Source: Bifidobacterium boum
Lineage (GTDB): Bacteria; Actinomycetota; Actinomycetes; Actinomycetales; Bifidobacteriaceae
DNA length: 64,000 bases
NCBI RefSeq assembly: GCF_000741535.1
Contig: NZ_JGYQ01000016.1
Coordinates: 310,001 to 374,000, forward strand
Direction of reading: 5' to 3'
Under the pieces are notes generated by a model. The model was not told the origin of the DNA and ran no database searches. It was given only the letters and a program-made list of their open reading frames with translations. Below, in pieces: positions 15,925-25,414 of the stretch (its first letter is position 1; each line of letters opens with the position of its first letter). The position numbers and the translations under genes were made by a program.

Positions 15925-17109
15925 ATGACGATCACGGTTTCGACGGATGGATCAGCGCTGGGCAACCCGAACGGCCCGATGGGGTGGGCATGGGCGGACC
16001 ATACGCCACATGCTGGCGGAACCCCCGGCCACGAGCATGAAGGCGATTGCGATGCGGGCGGTGCTTCGAACGGCACCAACCAGATCGGCGAACTGTGTGC
16101 GGTACTGGAAGCTTTGCGCGCCCACCCTGGAGCGGAACCGCTGACCATCGAATCCGACTCGCAGTACGCCATCAACTGCTCCACGGCTTGGGTACGCGGA
16201 TGGAAGAAAAACGGGTGGAAGAACTCCAAAGGCCAGCCGGTGAAAAACCGTGAACTCATCAAGGCGATTGATCACGAGATTTCGCAACGCCCCGGCCCGG
16301 TGAAATTCGTGTGGGTCAAAGGGCACAACAATAATCCTGGCAACGAAAAAGTCGACCACCTCGCCCACGGGTATGCCGGCGACTGCCGCGGCGGCGTCAA
16401 GCCTGGGTATCTGCCGCTTGAGGGCTGGCAGTCGCTGCTCGCCTCCGAATACGCGAAAGGCACCACCGTGCCCGAAGACGCGCATATGCTCATGGAAGGC
16501 AGGATCTCCGCCGCAGAATACCACTTGGGACGTGCCGAAGACACCGGCGGCGTACCCGGTGCGAGCGACAGCAAGCCGGATTCGCGGACTTCTTCCGGCG
16601 GCAGGCGCGCCGATTCACTGGCACAACGACTGGCCGAGCCGGAAGGCGTACCTGATGATTTGCCCGATTATCAGGCCACCACAGGGTCTGCGAATACGGC
16701 GACCACTGCTGCCGGCAAGGGCGACACCGCCCACGGCATTGCGTCCGCACCTGCATCCGATACCGTTGCCGATGTCTCATCCGCCACCGCCGAGGCTGCC
16801 GGTTCGAGCGACGGCGAAACAGCGGCATCCCCCGGCATCGACCAAGCGGCGACAGGTGCTGCCACCCAGACAACCGCTCCGTCCACTGCCCCGGCCTCCC
16901 CGACCGCTCCCACACCATCCGGCGGCAATCGCCCGCACGTGGTCCCAGGCCTGACGCTCTCCGGCACGCTGCGTTTCTCCCCGCCACCATCCAGCAGCCC
17001 GACATTCAGCGGCGAACCCCGCCGCATCCACGGCTTGGTGGAGATTGACGGATACGTGCAAGGCGATGGCTCCATCGAGCTCAACGGCGCCCGGTTCATG
17101 CTTGGGTAA
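15925..17109 (+). CDS. Ribonuclease HI domain with a long low-complexity C-terminal tail
   Basis: 394 residues, over twice the usual 150-160 for RNase HI. Residues 1-150 carry the catalytic set D8 (STDGSALGN), E56 (IGELCAVLEAL), D78 (ESDSQYA), H134 (KGHNNN) and D144, with an unusual Gly/His-rich insertion at 28-47 in the first hairpin. It should cut the RNA strand of RNA-DNA hybrids. Residues about 155-205 look folded (GYLPLEGWQSLLASEYAKG), then about 205-330 are Ala/Thr/Ser/Pro-rich and probably disordered; the final 50 residues are again compact (VPGLTLSGTLRFSPPP, IHGLVEIDGYVQGDGSIEL), perhaps a small beta domain. The role of the extension is unknown. Confidence 0.85.
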   Translation: MTITVSTDGSALGNPNGPMGWAWADHTPHAGGTPGHEHEGDCDAGGASNGTNQIGELCAVLEALRAHPGAEPLTIESDSQYAINCSTAWVRGWKKNGWKNSKGQPVKNRELIKAIDHEISQRPGPVKFVWVKGHNNNPGNEKVDHLAHGYAGDCRGGVKPGYLPLEGWQSLLASEYAKGTTVPEDAHMLMEGRISAAEYHLGRAEDTGGVPGASDSKPDSRTSSGGRRADSLAQRLAEPEGVPDDLPDYQATTGSANTATTAAGKGDTAHGIASAPASDTVADVSSATAEAAGSSDGETAASPGIDQAATGAATQTTAPSTAPASPTAPTPSGGNRPHVVPGLTLSGTLRFSPPPSSSPTFSGEPRRIHGLVEIDGYVQGDGSIELNGARFMLG

Positions 17110-17257
17110 GCGGGCGGCCGGCAGTCAGCGGGACGATCGGACCGAGCTGCGAAGTATCAAAGGTCATCAAGTCATAGTCGCACTGTAAGCCGAGCCAGAA
17201 TTGAGGCACCGCCCCGACATCCCGAAAACGCTCGGTGAGAAAGGCGCACCTTGTCAT
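17096..17257 (-). pseudogene. HigA-type antitoxin remnant, C-terminal part
   Basis: The minus-strand frame from 17257 to the stop at 17096 reads LTERFRDVGAVPQFWLGLQCDYDL, matching the C-terminal part of HigA/XRE antitoxins (helix before the P.FWL.LQ.DYDL signature). The helix-turn-helix that should precede it is not recognisable upstream, although the frame stays open to about 17570. It overlaps the end of the RNase HI gene by 14 bases. I read it as a decayed antitoxin gene. Confidence 0.5.
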
Positions 17258-17805
17258 CGCAACGCAGCGTGGTCCCCGACAGTTCCGTACACGCCACGCC
17301 TCCTCATACCGGACGCTGTGCATCTCCACGTTCGCCGCGTCGGCATTGGTCACCGTGTGCGCACTCGTGTGGAAATCCGTCCAACTCCAAGGCAGAGCCA
17401 CGGCAAGCAAATCATCCAGCCCTATACCAAGCAAAGGTTCATCGGCTACTTCATCGACTACCGCGACGAAGGCAGGTCCGGAACATTGCTGCTCATCGGC
17501 GGCGGCGCATCGCTCACAATCCTGTTCCTTATCCAGACGGCTGATACTGCCGCGCGAGAACATCTCGAACAAGATAGGATGCTGAGAACGAATGCGCGAC
17601 TCTTCAAGGAATCGTGGGCATGTCAGCTCTCGAAGGGGTCATTGGCATCATTGCCGCGGCAATACTCAGCGCTTTGGTCTGTGCCGCGAACTGGTGTTCC
17701 TGATAATCATGTAGTCATCGGACATGTCGTTCAAGACTCTGCTGGAGCGATTATTGGACGCAACCCGCACACAACCGGTTCACATGAGGCTGATATGGTT
17801 TCCGC
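17258..17805. other. Probable gene graveyard between RNase HI and GNAT genes
   Basis: Several overlapping open frames exist but none has a recognised product. A plus-strand frame near 17440-17560 reads YFIDYRDEGRSGTLLLIGGG, faintly like the C-terminal strands of RelE-type toxins, but the rest does not fit. With the adjacent antitoxin remnant the region looks like a decayed toxin-antitoxin locus. Confidence 0.3.
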
Positions 17806-18321
17806 ATGACATCACAACGAGTATCAACGGACTCCGACGCGCACTCCACAGACGCACACTCCTGCGACAGCGCCCCGGTCAGCATACGCCTGATGCGAGC
17901 CGACGACTTTCCCCAGCTGCTGGCATTGTGGCAATCGTGCACCGGCATGGGACTCAACGATGTCGACGATACGCCGGAAGGTATCGCTCGGTTCCTTGAA
18001 CGGAACCCGACCACGTGCTTTGTCGCGCAATCCGATGATGGCGGCATTCTCGGCGCCATTCTCTCCGGTCATGACGGACGACGAGGCTACATTTACCACA
18101 CGGCTGTCAGTCCGTCCGCGCGACATCGGGGTATTGCATCCCAGCTGGTTTCCCATGTATGCGAGGCCATGAAGCGGGAGGATATCGCAAAAGTCGAGCT
18201 CGTGGTCTTCTCTCGGAACGCCGCCGGCAACGCGTTCTGGGAAACCCAAGGATTCACCGCGCGGCACGACCTGTGTTATCGGAACCTGGCATTGCGACCC
18301 ATCACCCGATACGACTCATGA
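17806..18321 (+). CDS. GNAT-family N-acetyltransferase
   Basis: 171 residues. After about 25 Ser/Asp/His-rich residues the GNAT fold begins (VSIRLMRADDFPQLLALW). The acetyl-CoA pyrophosphate-binding segment is SARHRGIASQLV (motif A, Q/R-x-x-G-x-A form), and motif B is NAAGNAFWETQGF. The family moves an acetyl group from acetyl-CoA to an amine; the substrate is unknown. The gene is convergent with the MFS gene, with three bases between the stop codons. Confidence 0.85.
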   Translation: MTSQRVSTDSDAHSTDAHSCDSAPVSIRLMRADDFPQLLALWQSCTGMGLNDVDDTPEGIARFLERNPTTCFVAQSDDGGILGAILSGHDGRRGYIYHTAVSPSARHRGIASQLVSHVCEAMKREDIAKVELVVFSRNAAGNAFWETQGFTARHDLCYRNLALRPITRYDS

Positions 18322-18324
18322 CAT

Positions 18325-19671
18325 TCACTCGGCTGGCTGTACACCAGAACTCCGGCGTTCGCTCGACCGGCCACCCGACCGCTCGTGTGACCTGCCGATC
18401 AGCAGCCACAGGTAGAAGACGAATCCGAGCAACGCGCACACCCCACAAATCACATACATCGAGCGGAATCCGCACCAGCCTGCGACAATCCCCCACAACA
18501 GCGCGCCACCACCATATGCGACATCCGCGGAAGCCGAGAAGAATGCCGTTACGCGTCCGCGTTGACCAGGCTCGATGCCATCAAGGACCAGCGTATTCAT
18601 CATCGGCTGTAAATTGGCTTGACCGGCACCATACAATGCCGCCGCAAGCAGCAGCACGCCAAGATTCGGAGCGTTTGCCACCAAGAAGAATGTGGCGCAC
18701 ACCATGGTCAGGCTCGCCAACACCACAGCCGGTTGCCTGAACCGTATGAGCAGAGGTGAAACGAACAGTCGCACAATCACCGTGGACGCGGAAGCGACCA
18801 CGAAATAGACACCGACGTCGGCGATGCCCGCTTCCACCGCAAATTGCGCAACAAACGCCGTCACACCGGCCGCAGCGCAAAACACCACGAACATCACCGC
18901 ACTCGGCAGGAGGATACTCGGACGCATCAACAGTGCCAAAGAGTCACCGCTTCGGGTTCGCTCACCCCGCTCAGGTGTCGCCGTCGCATTCCGCCCCGGC
19001 ACTCCCCGATCGGTGAGCAGCAGACTCAATGCGAGGGCGGCCGCAGTAAGCACGACCCCGACTGCAAACAGCATCCGGTACCCGAAATGCTCAACCACGC
19101 TCAACCCGATCAGCGGACCGATCGCACTGGGAACCACCTGGGCGAGACTGAAATACCCGAGCCCTGTTTGCAAACGCCCAGGCGGAATCAGATCCGCCGC
19201 CAATGTCGATGTCGACGTAGTCTGGATTCCGTTGCCGATGCCTTGCAACAATCGCAGACAGAACAACATAAGTAAGGTTCGGAACACGTTCAGCAGCGAG
19301 AAATCAATCAGCAGAATCGCCAAGCCGATAATCAACAGCGCACGGCGGCCATACGTATCCAACAACACGCCAGTAGGGAAACGGAATATCAGCGCTGAAA
19401 TACCCAGAACACCCACAATCGCACCGGATACCGCTGTAGAACCGCCGAGAGAGGCGACATACAGCGGCAGCGTGCCCATCTGCGTAGTGATAGCCGTGGA
19501 TGCGAACGTCGTAATCACCATCACAAGGATGAAATCCTTGCTCCAGATGCGCTGTTCACCGACATCCTGTCCGCTTCCTGTGCGCGGCACGACAGCCGTT
19601 CGCCGTCCCTGTTGCGCAAGTTCTTCAGCGATATTTCCCGACGCAGTCCGCGCCACCGACCGTATTGTCAA
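18325..19671 (-). CDS. Major facilitator superfamily transporter, probable efflux
   Basis: 448 residues with twelve hydrophobic segments. The MFS motif between segments 2 and 3 is visible as FRFPTGVLLDTYGRRALL, and the motif C-like glycine/proline pattern lies in GLGYFSLAQVVPSAIGPLIG. A 45-residue hydrophilic N terminus and a Ser/Arg-rich C terminus are cytosolic. The pattern is nearest to drug or sugar efflux antiporters (YfcJ/AraJ-like). No substrate can be assigned; the gene stands alone on its strand. Confidence 0.85.
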   Translation of the reverse strand: MTIRSVARTASGNIAEELAQQGRRTAVVPRTGSGQDVGEQRIWSKDFILVMVITTFASTAITTQMGTLPLYVASLGGSTAVSGAIVGVLGISALIFRFPTGVLLDTYGRRALLIIGLAILLIDFSLLNVFRTLLMLFCLRLLQGIGNGIQTTSTSTLAADLIPPGRLQTGLGYFSLAQVVPSAIGPLIGLSVVEHFGYRMLFAVGVVLTAAALALSLLLTDRGVPGRNATATPERGERTRSGDSLALLMRPSILLPSAVMFVVFCAAAGVTAFVAQFAVEAGIADVGVYFVVASASTVIVRLFVSPLLIRFRQPAVVLASLTMVCATFFLVANAPNLGVLLLAAALYGAGQANLQPMMNTLVLDGIEPGQRGRVTAFFSASADVAYGGGALLWGIVAGWCGFRSMYVICGVCALLGFVFYLWLLIGRSHERSGGRSSERRSSGVQPAE

Positions 19672-19758
19672 CAGTTCCGCTCCTTCCCCGCTTCTCCGTC
19701 ACCCCCGATTACCCATACCACTGCCGACGACGCAACCCGCCGCCGGCAGAATCAGCTC

Positions 19759-20553
19759 TCAGACGAGCACCGGCTCTCTACGCTCTTTCACCGTCTGATC
19801 AGCAAGAGGCGATATCGCAAAATTGCTGAGGAATTCACGCGTGCGTTCCTCCTTGGGATGGTCGAATATCTCCTGTGGCGAGCCGCTTTCGACCACGACA
19901 CCGCCCGACATGAACACCACCTGATCGGCGACTTCGCGGGCGAATTGCATCTCATGCGTGACCACGATCATGGTCTGTCCCTCGTCCGCGACCTGGCGCA
20001 TCACCGTCAGCACATCACCGACCAATTCCGGGTCAAGCGCCGACGTCGGCTCGTCAAACAGCAGCAGATCAGGTTTGATTGCCATGGCGCGGGCGATGGC
20101 GACTCTCTGCTGCTGGCCGCCGGACAGCTGCACCGGATACATGTCAGCCTTTTCCAGCATGCCCACTTTCTTGAGCATCTCCAGCGCAATCGCCTTGGCT
20201 TGGTTTTTCGGCACGTTGCGCGGTGTCACCAATCCTTCCATGACGTTCTCCAGCACAGTCATGTTCGCAAACAGCTCATAGGACTGAAACACCATGGCAG
20301 TCCGACGCGTGATATCGCGCCGCTCGTGATTGCCGATGTGGCTGAAATCGCATCGTACCGTGTCACCGAGCGCATACTGGCCTTCGTCGGGCTCCTCCAA
20401 CAGGTTGAGACATCTGAGGAATGTGGTTTTGCCTGAGCCGCTCGGGCCGATGATGCACACCACCTCACCGCGTTCCACATTCAACGAAACCCCTTTGAGG
20501 ATCTCGTTGTCGCCGTACCGCTTTTTCAAACCGACAATCTGCGCTTCAATCAT
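19759..20553 (-). CDS. Amino acid ABC transporter ATP-binding protein, GlnQ type
   Basis: 264 residues. Walker [11 protein letters not shown], signature [14 protein letters not shown], Walker [15 protein letters not shown] and the switch histidine in VVTHEMQFA are in order; the [13 protein letters not shown] ending is typical of polar amino acid importers. It is the second ATPase of this cluster; the other is at 22940-23689. It has no adjacent permease of its own and may energise one of the two permeases at 23686-26236. Last gene of a run of seven on the minus strand. Confidence 0.9.
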   Translation of the reverse strand: MIEAQIVGLKKRYGDNEILKGVSLNVERGEVVCIIGPSGSGKTTFLRCLNLLEEPDEGQYALGDTVRCDFSHIGNHERRDITRRTAMVFQSYELFANMTVLENVMEGLVTPRNVPKNQAKAIALEMLKKVGMLEKADMYPVQLSGGQQQRVAIARAMAIKPDLLLFDEPTSALDPELVGDVLTVMRQVADEGQTMIVVTHEMQFAREVADQVVFMSGGVVVESGSPQEIFDHPKEERTREFLSNFAISPLADQTVKERREPVLV

Positions 20554-20612
20554 GATCGTTCCTTTCCTTGCTGCTGCGCTTGTGCCCTCTATCGGCTCCA
20601 GCGCGTTACGTC

Positions 20613-21590
20613 CTACAGAACCATGTCAACCGAGCGGCCAGTCTCAATGACATTCTTCGCATTGTCCAACGCTGCCCACGCGATTTCGTCGACCGCACGC
20701 TGCGTGTAATACGCCACATGCGGGGTGACCATCACGTTGGGATATCGGGTGAGCCGTTGCACCAGCGGATTGTTCTTCCACCCGGTCGCCATGTACTGCT
20801 CCTCGTGTTCGACGCAGTCGAGCACCGCGCCACCGACCCGTCCGGCGTCCAACGCCGCGAGCAACGCTTCCGTATCGACGATCGCCCCACGAGCAGTGTT
20901 GACCAGGCACGATCCCTCCTTCATCCGCGAGAACGCACCGAAGTCAAACTGGTGATACGTCTCCTCGGTCAGTGGTACGTGAATGGAAATCACATCGGAT
21001 TGCTCGAGCAACCGGTCGAAATCGACATAGCGCACACGACCTTCAAGCAATGGGTTTGTCCGGGCGCTGCAAGCGATGACGTGCCCGCCAAGCGCCATCA
21101 CGCCGTCGGCGACCACACTGCCGATGCGGCCGGTGCCGAGCACGCCCACCGTCACGTCGGACAGTTCGCGCCCGATCATGGTCCGGCTGTCCAGCGCGTC
21201 CTTCTCGACTGCGGCGATGCACCGCAATCCCATCAGCACCGACATCAACGCGAAATGCCCAACAGAGGTAGGACTGTAGCCGGGAACGTTCGTCACATGG
21301 AAGCCGTATTGCTGCGCATACTGCCGGTTCAGCCCGTCCACGCCGGTCGCCGTGATCGACAGCTGGCGGATGCCGTACTCGTGAAGCGTGCGGTAGATGT
21401 TCTCGTCCGAACGCATCACGTCGCTCAAGTACAGGCAGATGCCGTCGTGGCCCTCCACCATGCCGATATTGTCAGCGTTCAACCCTTCATGCACGCAGGT
21501 CACTTCGACATCGTTGCGCTGGGACCATGTGCGAATCGCCGGGTACGCCAAAGGATTCGCTCCGAAATAGATCAGTCGCATGTTCGTCAC
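20613..21590 (-). CDS. D-isomer-specific 2-hydroxyacid dehydrogenase
   Basis: 325 residues. The NAD-binding signature [16 protein letters not shown] is followed by the catalytic arginine in [10 protein letters not shown], the acidic residue near [12 protein letters not shown] and the catalytic histidine in [11 protein letters not shown]. The overall pattern ([11 protein letters not shown]) resembles D-lactate dehydrogenase/D-2-hydroxyisocaproate dehydrogenase, which reduce 2-oxo acids to D-2-hydroxy acids with NADH. It stands 8 bp after an aminotransferase on the same strand, so the natural pairing is transamination of an amino acid followed by reduction of the oxo acid. The acid is unknown; branched or aromatic are both reasonable. 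Confidence 0.9.
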   Translation of the reverse strand: MTNMRLIYFGANPLAYPAIRTWSQRNDVEVTCVHEGLNADNIGMVEGHDGICLYLSDVMRSDENIYRTLHEYGIRQLSITATGVDGLNRQYAQQYGFHVTNVPGYSPTSVGHFALMSVLMGLRCIAAVEKDALDSRTMIGRELSDVTVGVLGTGRIGSVVADGVMALGGHVIACSARTNPLLEGRVRYVDFDRLLEQSDVISIHVPLTEETYHQFDFGAFSRMKEGSCLVNTARGAIVDTEALLAALDAGRVGGAVLDCVEHEEQYMATGWKNNPLVQRLTRYPNVMVTPHVAYYTQRAVDEIAWAALDNAKNVIETGRSVDMVL

Positions 21591-21598
21591 CTTCCTCT

Positions 21599-22873
21599 TC
21601 AGCGAGCGCCTGCCAACACGGGTTCGCGCCCGCTACGACAGGAGTTTTCGATATCACTTGGTTCTGTGATTCTCGCCTGTTCCAAAGCTTCACCGATGAT
21701 GCCGATGCCGCGATCGATCTCTTCGATCGAAGGCCGGGTGAAGTTCAGACGGAAGTCGCGTTCGTAGCCGTGACCGGTGACGCTCATCACATCACCGGGG
21801 ATGACCGCAACATGGCGATCGGCGATGATGTCGTAGAACGTGTCTGGATCGATATCGTCCGCCATGCGGCAACCGATGAAGTAGCCACCAGTCGGACGGA
21901 TGTAGCGCAACATGGTCTGGGGAATCCTGTCGAGTGCCGCCATCATTGCTTTGACACGTTCACGGTAGAGGCGCTTGAGGTATTCCACATGCCCTTCGAA
22001 GTCATAGTGCAGCATGAATTCGGCGAGCATGACCTGCCAGTAGTAGTTGGAGTGGGAGTCGGCAACCTGCTTGGCGAGGACGAGTTTGCGCATCAGCTCG
22101 TCGTTTGCCATGAGGAACCCCAGGCGGGTGCTCGGGGCGAGCACTTTGGAGAACGAACCGGAGTAAATGACCCGGCCGTCGGTGTCGAAGGACTTCATTT
22201 TCGCGATCGGATCGCCGAAGTACAGCAACTCGCCGTACGGGTCGTCCTCGAAAATGACGATGTCATACTTGCGGGCGAGCTCATAGACCGCTTTGCGCTT
22301 TTCCAACGGCATCGATGTGCCGAGTGGGTTTTGGAAAGTGGGGATCAGATACATCATTTTGACGTTCGGCGTTGTGCTGAGCATATGTTCGAGTGCGTCA
22401 AGGTCGACTGACTGCGCATCCAAATCCATCGGCACGGGCATCGGCACGGCGCCATAGCTTTGGACGGCTTTGACCGCACCCGAGAAAGTCTGGTCTTCGC
22501 ACAGCACCACGTCTCCCGGATCGCACAGCACTTTGACGACCAGATCCATGCCTTGGGTGGAGCCGGAGACGATGAGCACGTCGTCGTCGCTTCTAATATC
22601 CGCATTGTTCGCAAGGCGTTCCTTGATGAGGCGACGCAGGACCGCGTAGCCTTCCGAAGGCGCGTACTGGAGGAACACATTGGGGTCGTATTCGGTGTAC
22701 AGCTTGTTCGAGATTTTCCTCAACGTATCCATCGGGAATGCTTCGGTTGCCGGATATCCGTACGCGAACGAGATGGTGTCCTTGGCGGTCATGGCCCGTT
22801 TGGCGTTCTCACGCAACGGGGAACCCGTCAGATGTGCCATACGGGATGCGAATGTGAATGTCGTCGTGCTCAT
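21599..22873 (-). CDS. Class I/II PLP aminotransferase, MocR/2-aminoadipate type
   Basis: 424 residues of fold-type I aminotransferase. SGSTQGMDLV binds the cofactor phosphate, IPTFQNPLGTSM and FEDDPYGELLY bind the ring, and the Schiff-base lysine is in YSGSFSKVLAPSTRLGF; the substrate carboxylate arginine is in DFRLNFTRP. There is no N-terminal DNA-binding domain, so it is the free-standing LysN/aromatic or branched-chain type enzyme. It makes a 2-oxo acid from an amino acid. The next gene is a 2-hydroxyacid dehydrogenase and the preceding genes are an amino acid ABC importer, suggesting one pathway. Confidence 0.9.
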   Translation of the reverse strand: MSTTTFTFASRMAHLTGSPLRENAKRAMTAKDTISFAYGYPATEAFPMDTLRKISNKLYTEYDPNVFLQYAPSEGYAVLRRLIKERLANNADIRSDDDVLIVSGSTQGMDLVVKVLCDPGDVVLCEDQTFSGAVKAVQSYGAVPMPVPMDLDAQSVDLDALEHMLSTTPNVKMMYLIPTFQNPLGTSMPLEKRKAVYELARKYDIVIFEDDPYGELLYFGDPIAKMKSFDTDGRVIYSGSFSKVLAPSTRLGFLMANDELMRKLVLAKQVADSHSNYYWQVMLAEFMLHYDFEGHVEYLKRLYRERVKAMMAALDRIPQTMLRYIRPTGGYFIGCRMADDIDPDTFYDIIADRHVAVIPGDVMSVTGHGYERDFRLNFTRPSIEEIDRGIGIIGEALEQARITEPSDIENSCRSGREPVLAGAR

Positions 22874-22939
22874 GTCTGTAATCCTTTACTCAGATTTGCG
22901 GCTGCGCTATGCGCCCACCGTTGTATGTTCCATTGATGC

Positions 22940-23689
22940 TTATGCGTTCTCCAGCTGGCTGGTGAAGCGGGACAGGAATTCCCGTGTCCGCTGATGCTTG
23001 GGGTGTTCGAAGATGTCCTGTGGTGTGCCTTGTTCAAGCACGACACCCTTGTCCATGAAAACCACCTTATCGGCGATTTCGTAGGCGAATTTCATCTCAT
23101 GGGTGACCAGGATCATGGTGGCTCCGGCGTTCGCGATGTCGCGAAGCAGACCAAGTACCTGTCCGACCAGTTCCGGGTCGAGCGCCGATGTCGGCTCATC
23201 GAACAGGGTGACTTTCGGATCAAGCGCAAGCGCCCTGGCGATGCCGATACGCTGCTGCTGGCCGCCGGAGAGCTGGCTGGGATAGAAATCCTTGCGCTCT
23301 GACAAGCCGACCTTGTCGATGAGTTCTTCGGCGCGCCGGTCAGCTTGGGCCTTGTCGGCTTTGCCTGTGGCGATCATCGGCATCGCGATGTTCTCCAGTG
23401 CAGTCTTGTTGTTGAACAGCGCGTAGTTTTGGAATACCATTGCGGTTTTGCGTTGGTAATCGAGGACATCCTTCTTTGAGGAGCTTTTCACGTCGATATG
23501 GCTGTCATCGAGGTCGATGTGCCCTGCGTCGGCTTTTTCGAGGAAGTTCAGGCACCTGAGGAACGTGGTTTTGCCTGATCCGGAGGAGCCGAGAATCACT
23601 ACGACTTCGCCGTCATCGACATCCATATCCACGCCGTTGAGCACGTGCTGTTTGCCGAATGCCTTACGGATTCCACGGATTTTCATCAT
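22940..23689 (-). CDS. Amino acid ABC transporter ATP-binding protein
   Basis: 249 residues. Walker [11 protein letters not shown], signature [14 protein letters not shown], Walker [15 protein letters not shown], switch histidine in LVTHEMKFA. Its start overlaps the end of the permease gene by four bases, so the two are translationally coupled and form one importer with the binding protein upstream. Confidence 0.92.
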   Translation of the reverse strand: MMKIRGIRKAFGKQHVLNGVDMDVDDGEVVVILGSSGSGKTTFLRCLNFLEKADAGHIDLDDSHIDVKSSSKKDVLDYQRKTAMVFQNYALFNNKTALENIAMPMIATGKADKAQADRRAEELIDKVGLSERKDFYPSQLSGGQQQRIGIARALALDPKVTLFDEPTSALDPELVGQVLGLLRDIANAGATMILVTHEMKFAYEIADKVVFMDKGVVLEQGTPQDIFEHPKHQRTREFLSRFTSQLENA

Positions 23690-24396
23690 GCTACAGCCCT
23701 CCTCATATGGACGGTCAGACCGCGTTCAAGCAGGCGGGACGCTTGTTCGATCAGAGCGACCACCGCCCAGTAGATCAAGGCAACGCCGACATACGCCTCC
23801 AAGAAGGTGTAGCTTTGCTGCCCGGAGATCGTCGCTGCGGAGAAAATATCGACGACACCGACCATCGAGCACAGGGCGGAAGCTTTGATGAGGTTGATCA
23901 GCAGGTTGCCGAATACCGGAACCGCGACCGGAACCGCTTGTGGCAACAGCACCCTGCGGATGGTTTGCATGCGTGTCATGCCGATGGATTGCGCGGCATC
24001 CAGCTGTCCCTTTCGTACCGAGGAGAATGCGCCGCGGAAGATTTCCGTGCCGTTGACCACGGCCATCAGGCCCAGGCAGATGATGGCGATCCAAATCGGG
24101 TTGATCTGCTTGAATCTGATCGACCAGCCCATTGACTTGGCCATCGGATCGAATCCGGTGGAGAAGAACAGGTACAACGCCAGGAAGATCAGTACAACCG
24201 GCACACCTTTGAACACAGTGGTTAGGACTTGGAATACCGGTGATAGCACGACCACGTTGTAGTAGCGCAGCAGCGCAATAGCCAAGCCGAGTACGATGCC
24301 GATGACGAGAGCCACGAACGAAATCTCAAGCGTGGTGCCGAGATATCGCACCGAAGAGATTATCGCTTGGATCATCGCTTGGAAGTTGAAGTCCAT
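23686..24396 (-). CDS. Amino acid ABC transporter permease
   Basis: 236 residues of the HisM/GlnP family. Hydrophobic segments alternate with the conserved cytoplasmic EAA loop (QLDAAQSIGMTRMQTIRRVLLPQA), which contacts the ATPase. The typical front segment LGTTLEISFVALVIGIVLG is present. The gene lies 15 bp after the binding protein gene and overlaps the ATPase gene by four bases. Confidence 0.9.
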   Translation of the reverse strand: MDFNFQAMIQAIISSVRYLGTTLEISFVALVIGIVLGLAIALLRYYNVVVLSPVFQVLTTVFKGVPVVLIFLALYLFFSTGFDPMAKSMGWSIRFKQINPIWIAIICLGLMAVVNGTEIFRGAFSSVRKGQLDAAQSIGMTRMQTIRRVLLPQAVPVAVPVFGNLLINLIKASALCSMVGVVDIFSAATISGQQSYTFLEAYVGVALIYWAVVALIEQASRLLERGLTVHMRRAVA

Positions 24397-24411
24397 GGAA
24401 ACTCGCCTCGC

Positions 24412-25242
24412 TTAATCCTCAGGCACATAATCAGCGCCGTAGTACTGTTGCGACAGCTTCTCAAACGTGCCGTCGTCCTTGAGCTGTTTCATCGCGGTGT
24501 TCACCCGCTTCATGAGCGTCTTGTCCGCGGACTTGTTGAACAGAATATAGGAGCTTGATTTATTGACGGCCTTCTTGCTGCCCTCCAGGCCTTTCTTGAA
24601 GGAATCGTTCCACAAATCGAGCGAGTACTGCGGGGCGAGCGTGGCATCATACGCGCCGGAGGTCAGGCCCTGGACGATTTGTTCGTTGGTGTATGTGCCG
24701 TAGACCAGGGTGAACGCATTCGGGTTCTTCTTTAGGTAGGCTTCAGCCATCGCCGCCTGGTTGGTAGCAGTAGTCACGTAGACCTTCTTGCCCTTGAGCT
24801 CGTCGAAGGTCTGATACACTTTGCCGTTCTTCGGGTCGGAGACGATGAGGGTGTCCCACTTGGTCATGCCGACCGTACCGTAGACGAATTTGGCTTTGCG
24901 TTCGGCGTTGATTTCGTACTCGTAGGCGGCGATTTGCGCTTTCCCGCTGGACAGATTCGACAGGGTCGTCGGGAAATCACTGGTTTCGAATGTGAACTTG
25001 TAATATTTCGAAAGTTTGTCGCCGACGGCTTTGATGACGGCGACATCGTAGCCGTCCAAATCGCCGGCCTCGTTCATGTAGCAGAACGGTTTACCGTCGT
25101 TGCCGGTGGCGATTTTTATCTCCTGAACCCCTGAGCCGTTCGTTGCACTGGCCGATCCACCGCATGCGGCAAGCGACCCGAGAGCGAATACGGATGTGAG
25201 CAGTACTGCGCCGATGGTGGCGATTTTCTTGGAACCGAACAT
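24412..25242 (-). CDS. Amino acid ABC transporter substrate-binding lipoprotein
   Basis: 276 residues from the ATG at 25242, which has an AAAGAG site and begins a proper signal peptide (charged MFGSKK, hydrophobic core, lipobox LAAC with C27 as lipidated residue). Longer frames lack these. The mature protein is a family 3 solute-binding protein (KPFCYMNEAGDLDGYDVAVIKAV, then GKAQIAAYEYEINAERKAKF). The usual arginine for the amino acid carboxylate and the LDGRIDA-like segment are represented by TSGAYDATLA. It captures an amino acid outside the membrane for the adjacent permease; the ligand, possibly cystine or a branched/aromatic amino acid, is not determined. Confidence 0.9.
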   Translation of the reverse strand: MFGSKKIATIGAVLLTSVFALGSLAACGGSASATNGSGVQEIKIATGNDGKPFCYMNEAGDLDGYDVAVIKAVGDKLSKYYKFTFETSDFPTTLSNLSSGKAQIAAYEYEINAERKAKFVYGTVGMTKWDTLIVSDPKNGKVYQTFDELKGKKVYVTTATNQAAMAEAYLKKNPNAFTLVYGTYTNEQIVQGLTSGAYDATLAPQYSLDLWNDSFKKGLEGSKKAVNKSSSYILFNKSADKTLMKRVNTAMKQLKDDGTFEKLSQQYYGADYVPED

Positions 25243-25414
25243 GATGATCTCTTTCTCTTCATTTGATGATGGTTGCAATGGCAATGATGGGATTTGCGGG
25301 AATCCTGCGTCTGGCCTGCAGTTGTGCATACAGCTGCGCGCATGAAGGCATGGCTTGCGCCAGGATATGGCATGCCGCATTGTGGCATGTGTGAAATGGT
25401 GCGCGTGAAGCCGC

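Noticed and set aside
17201..17809. 202-codon plus-strand frame
   Set aside because: Only a short segment vaguely resembles RelE-type toxins; the rest is low-complexity and it runs into the GNAT start. Not called as a gene.
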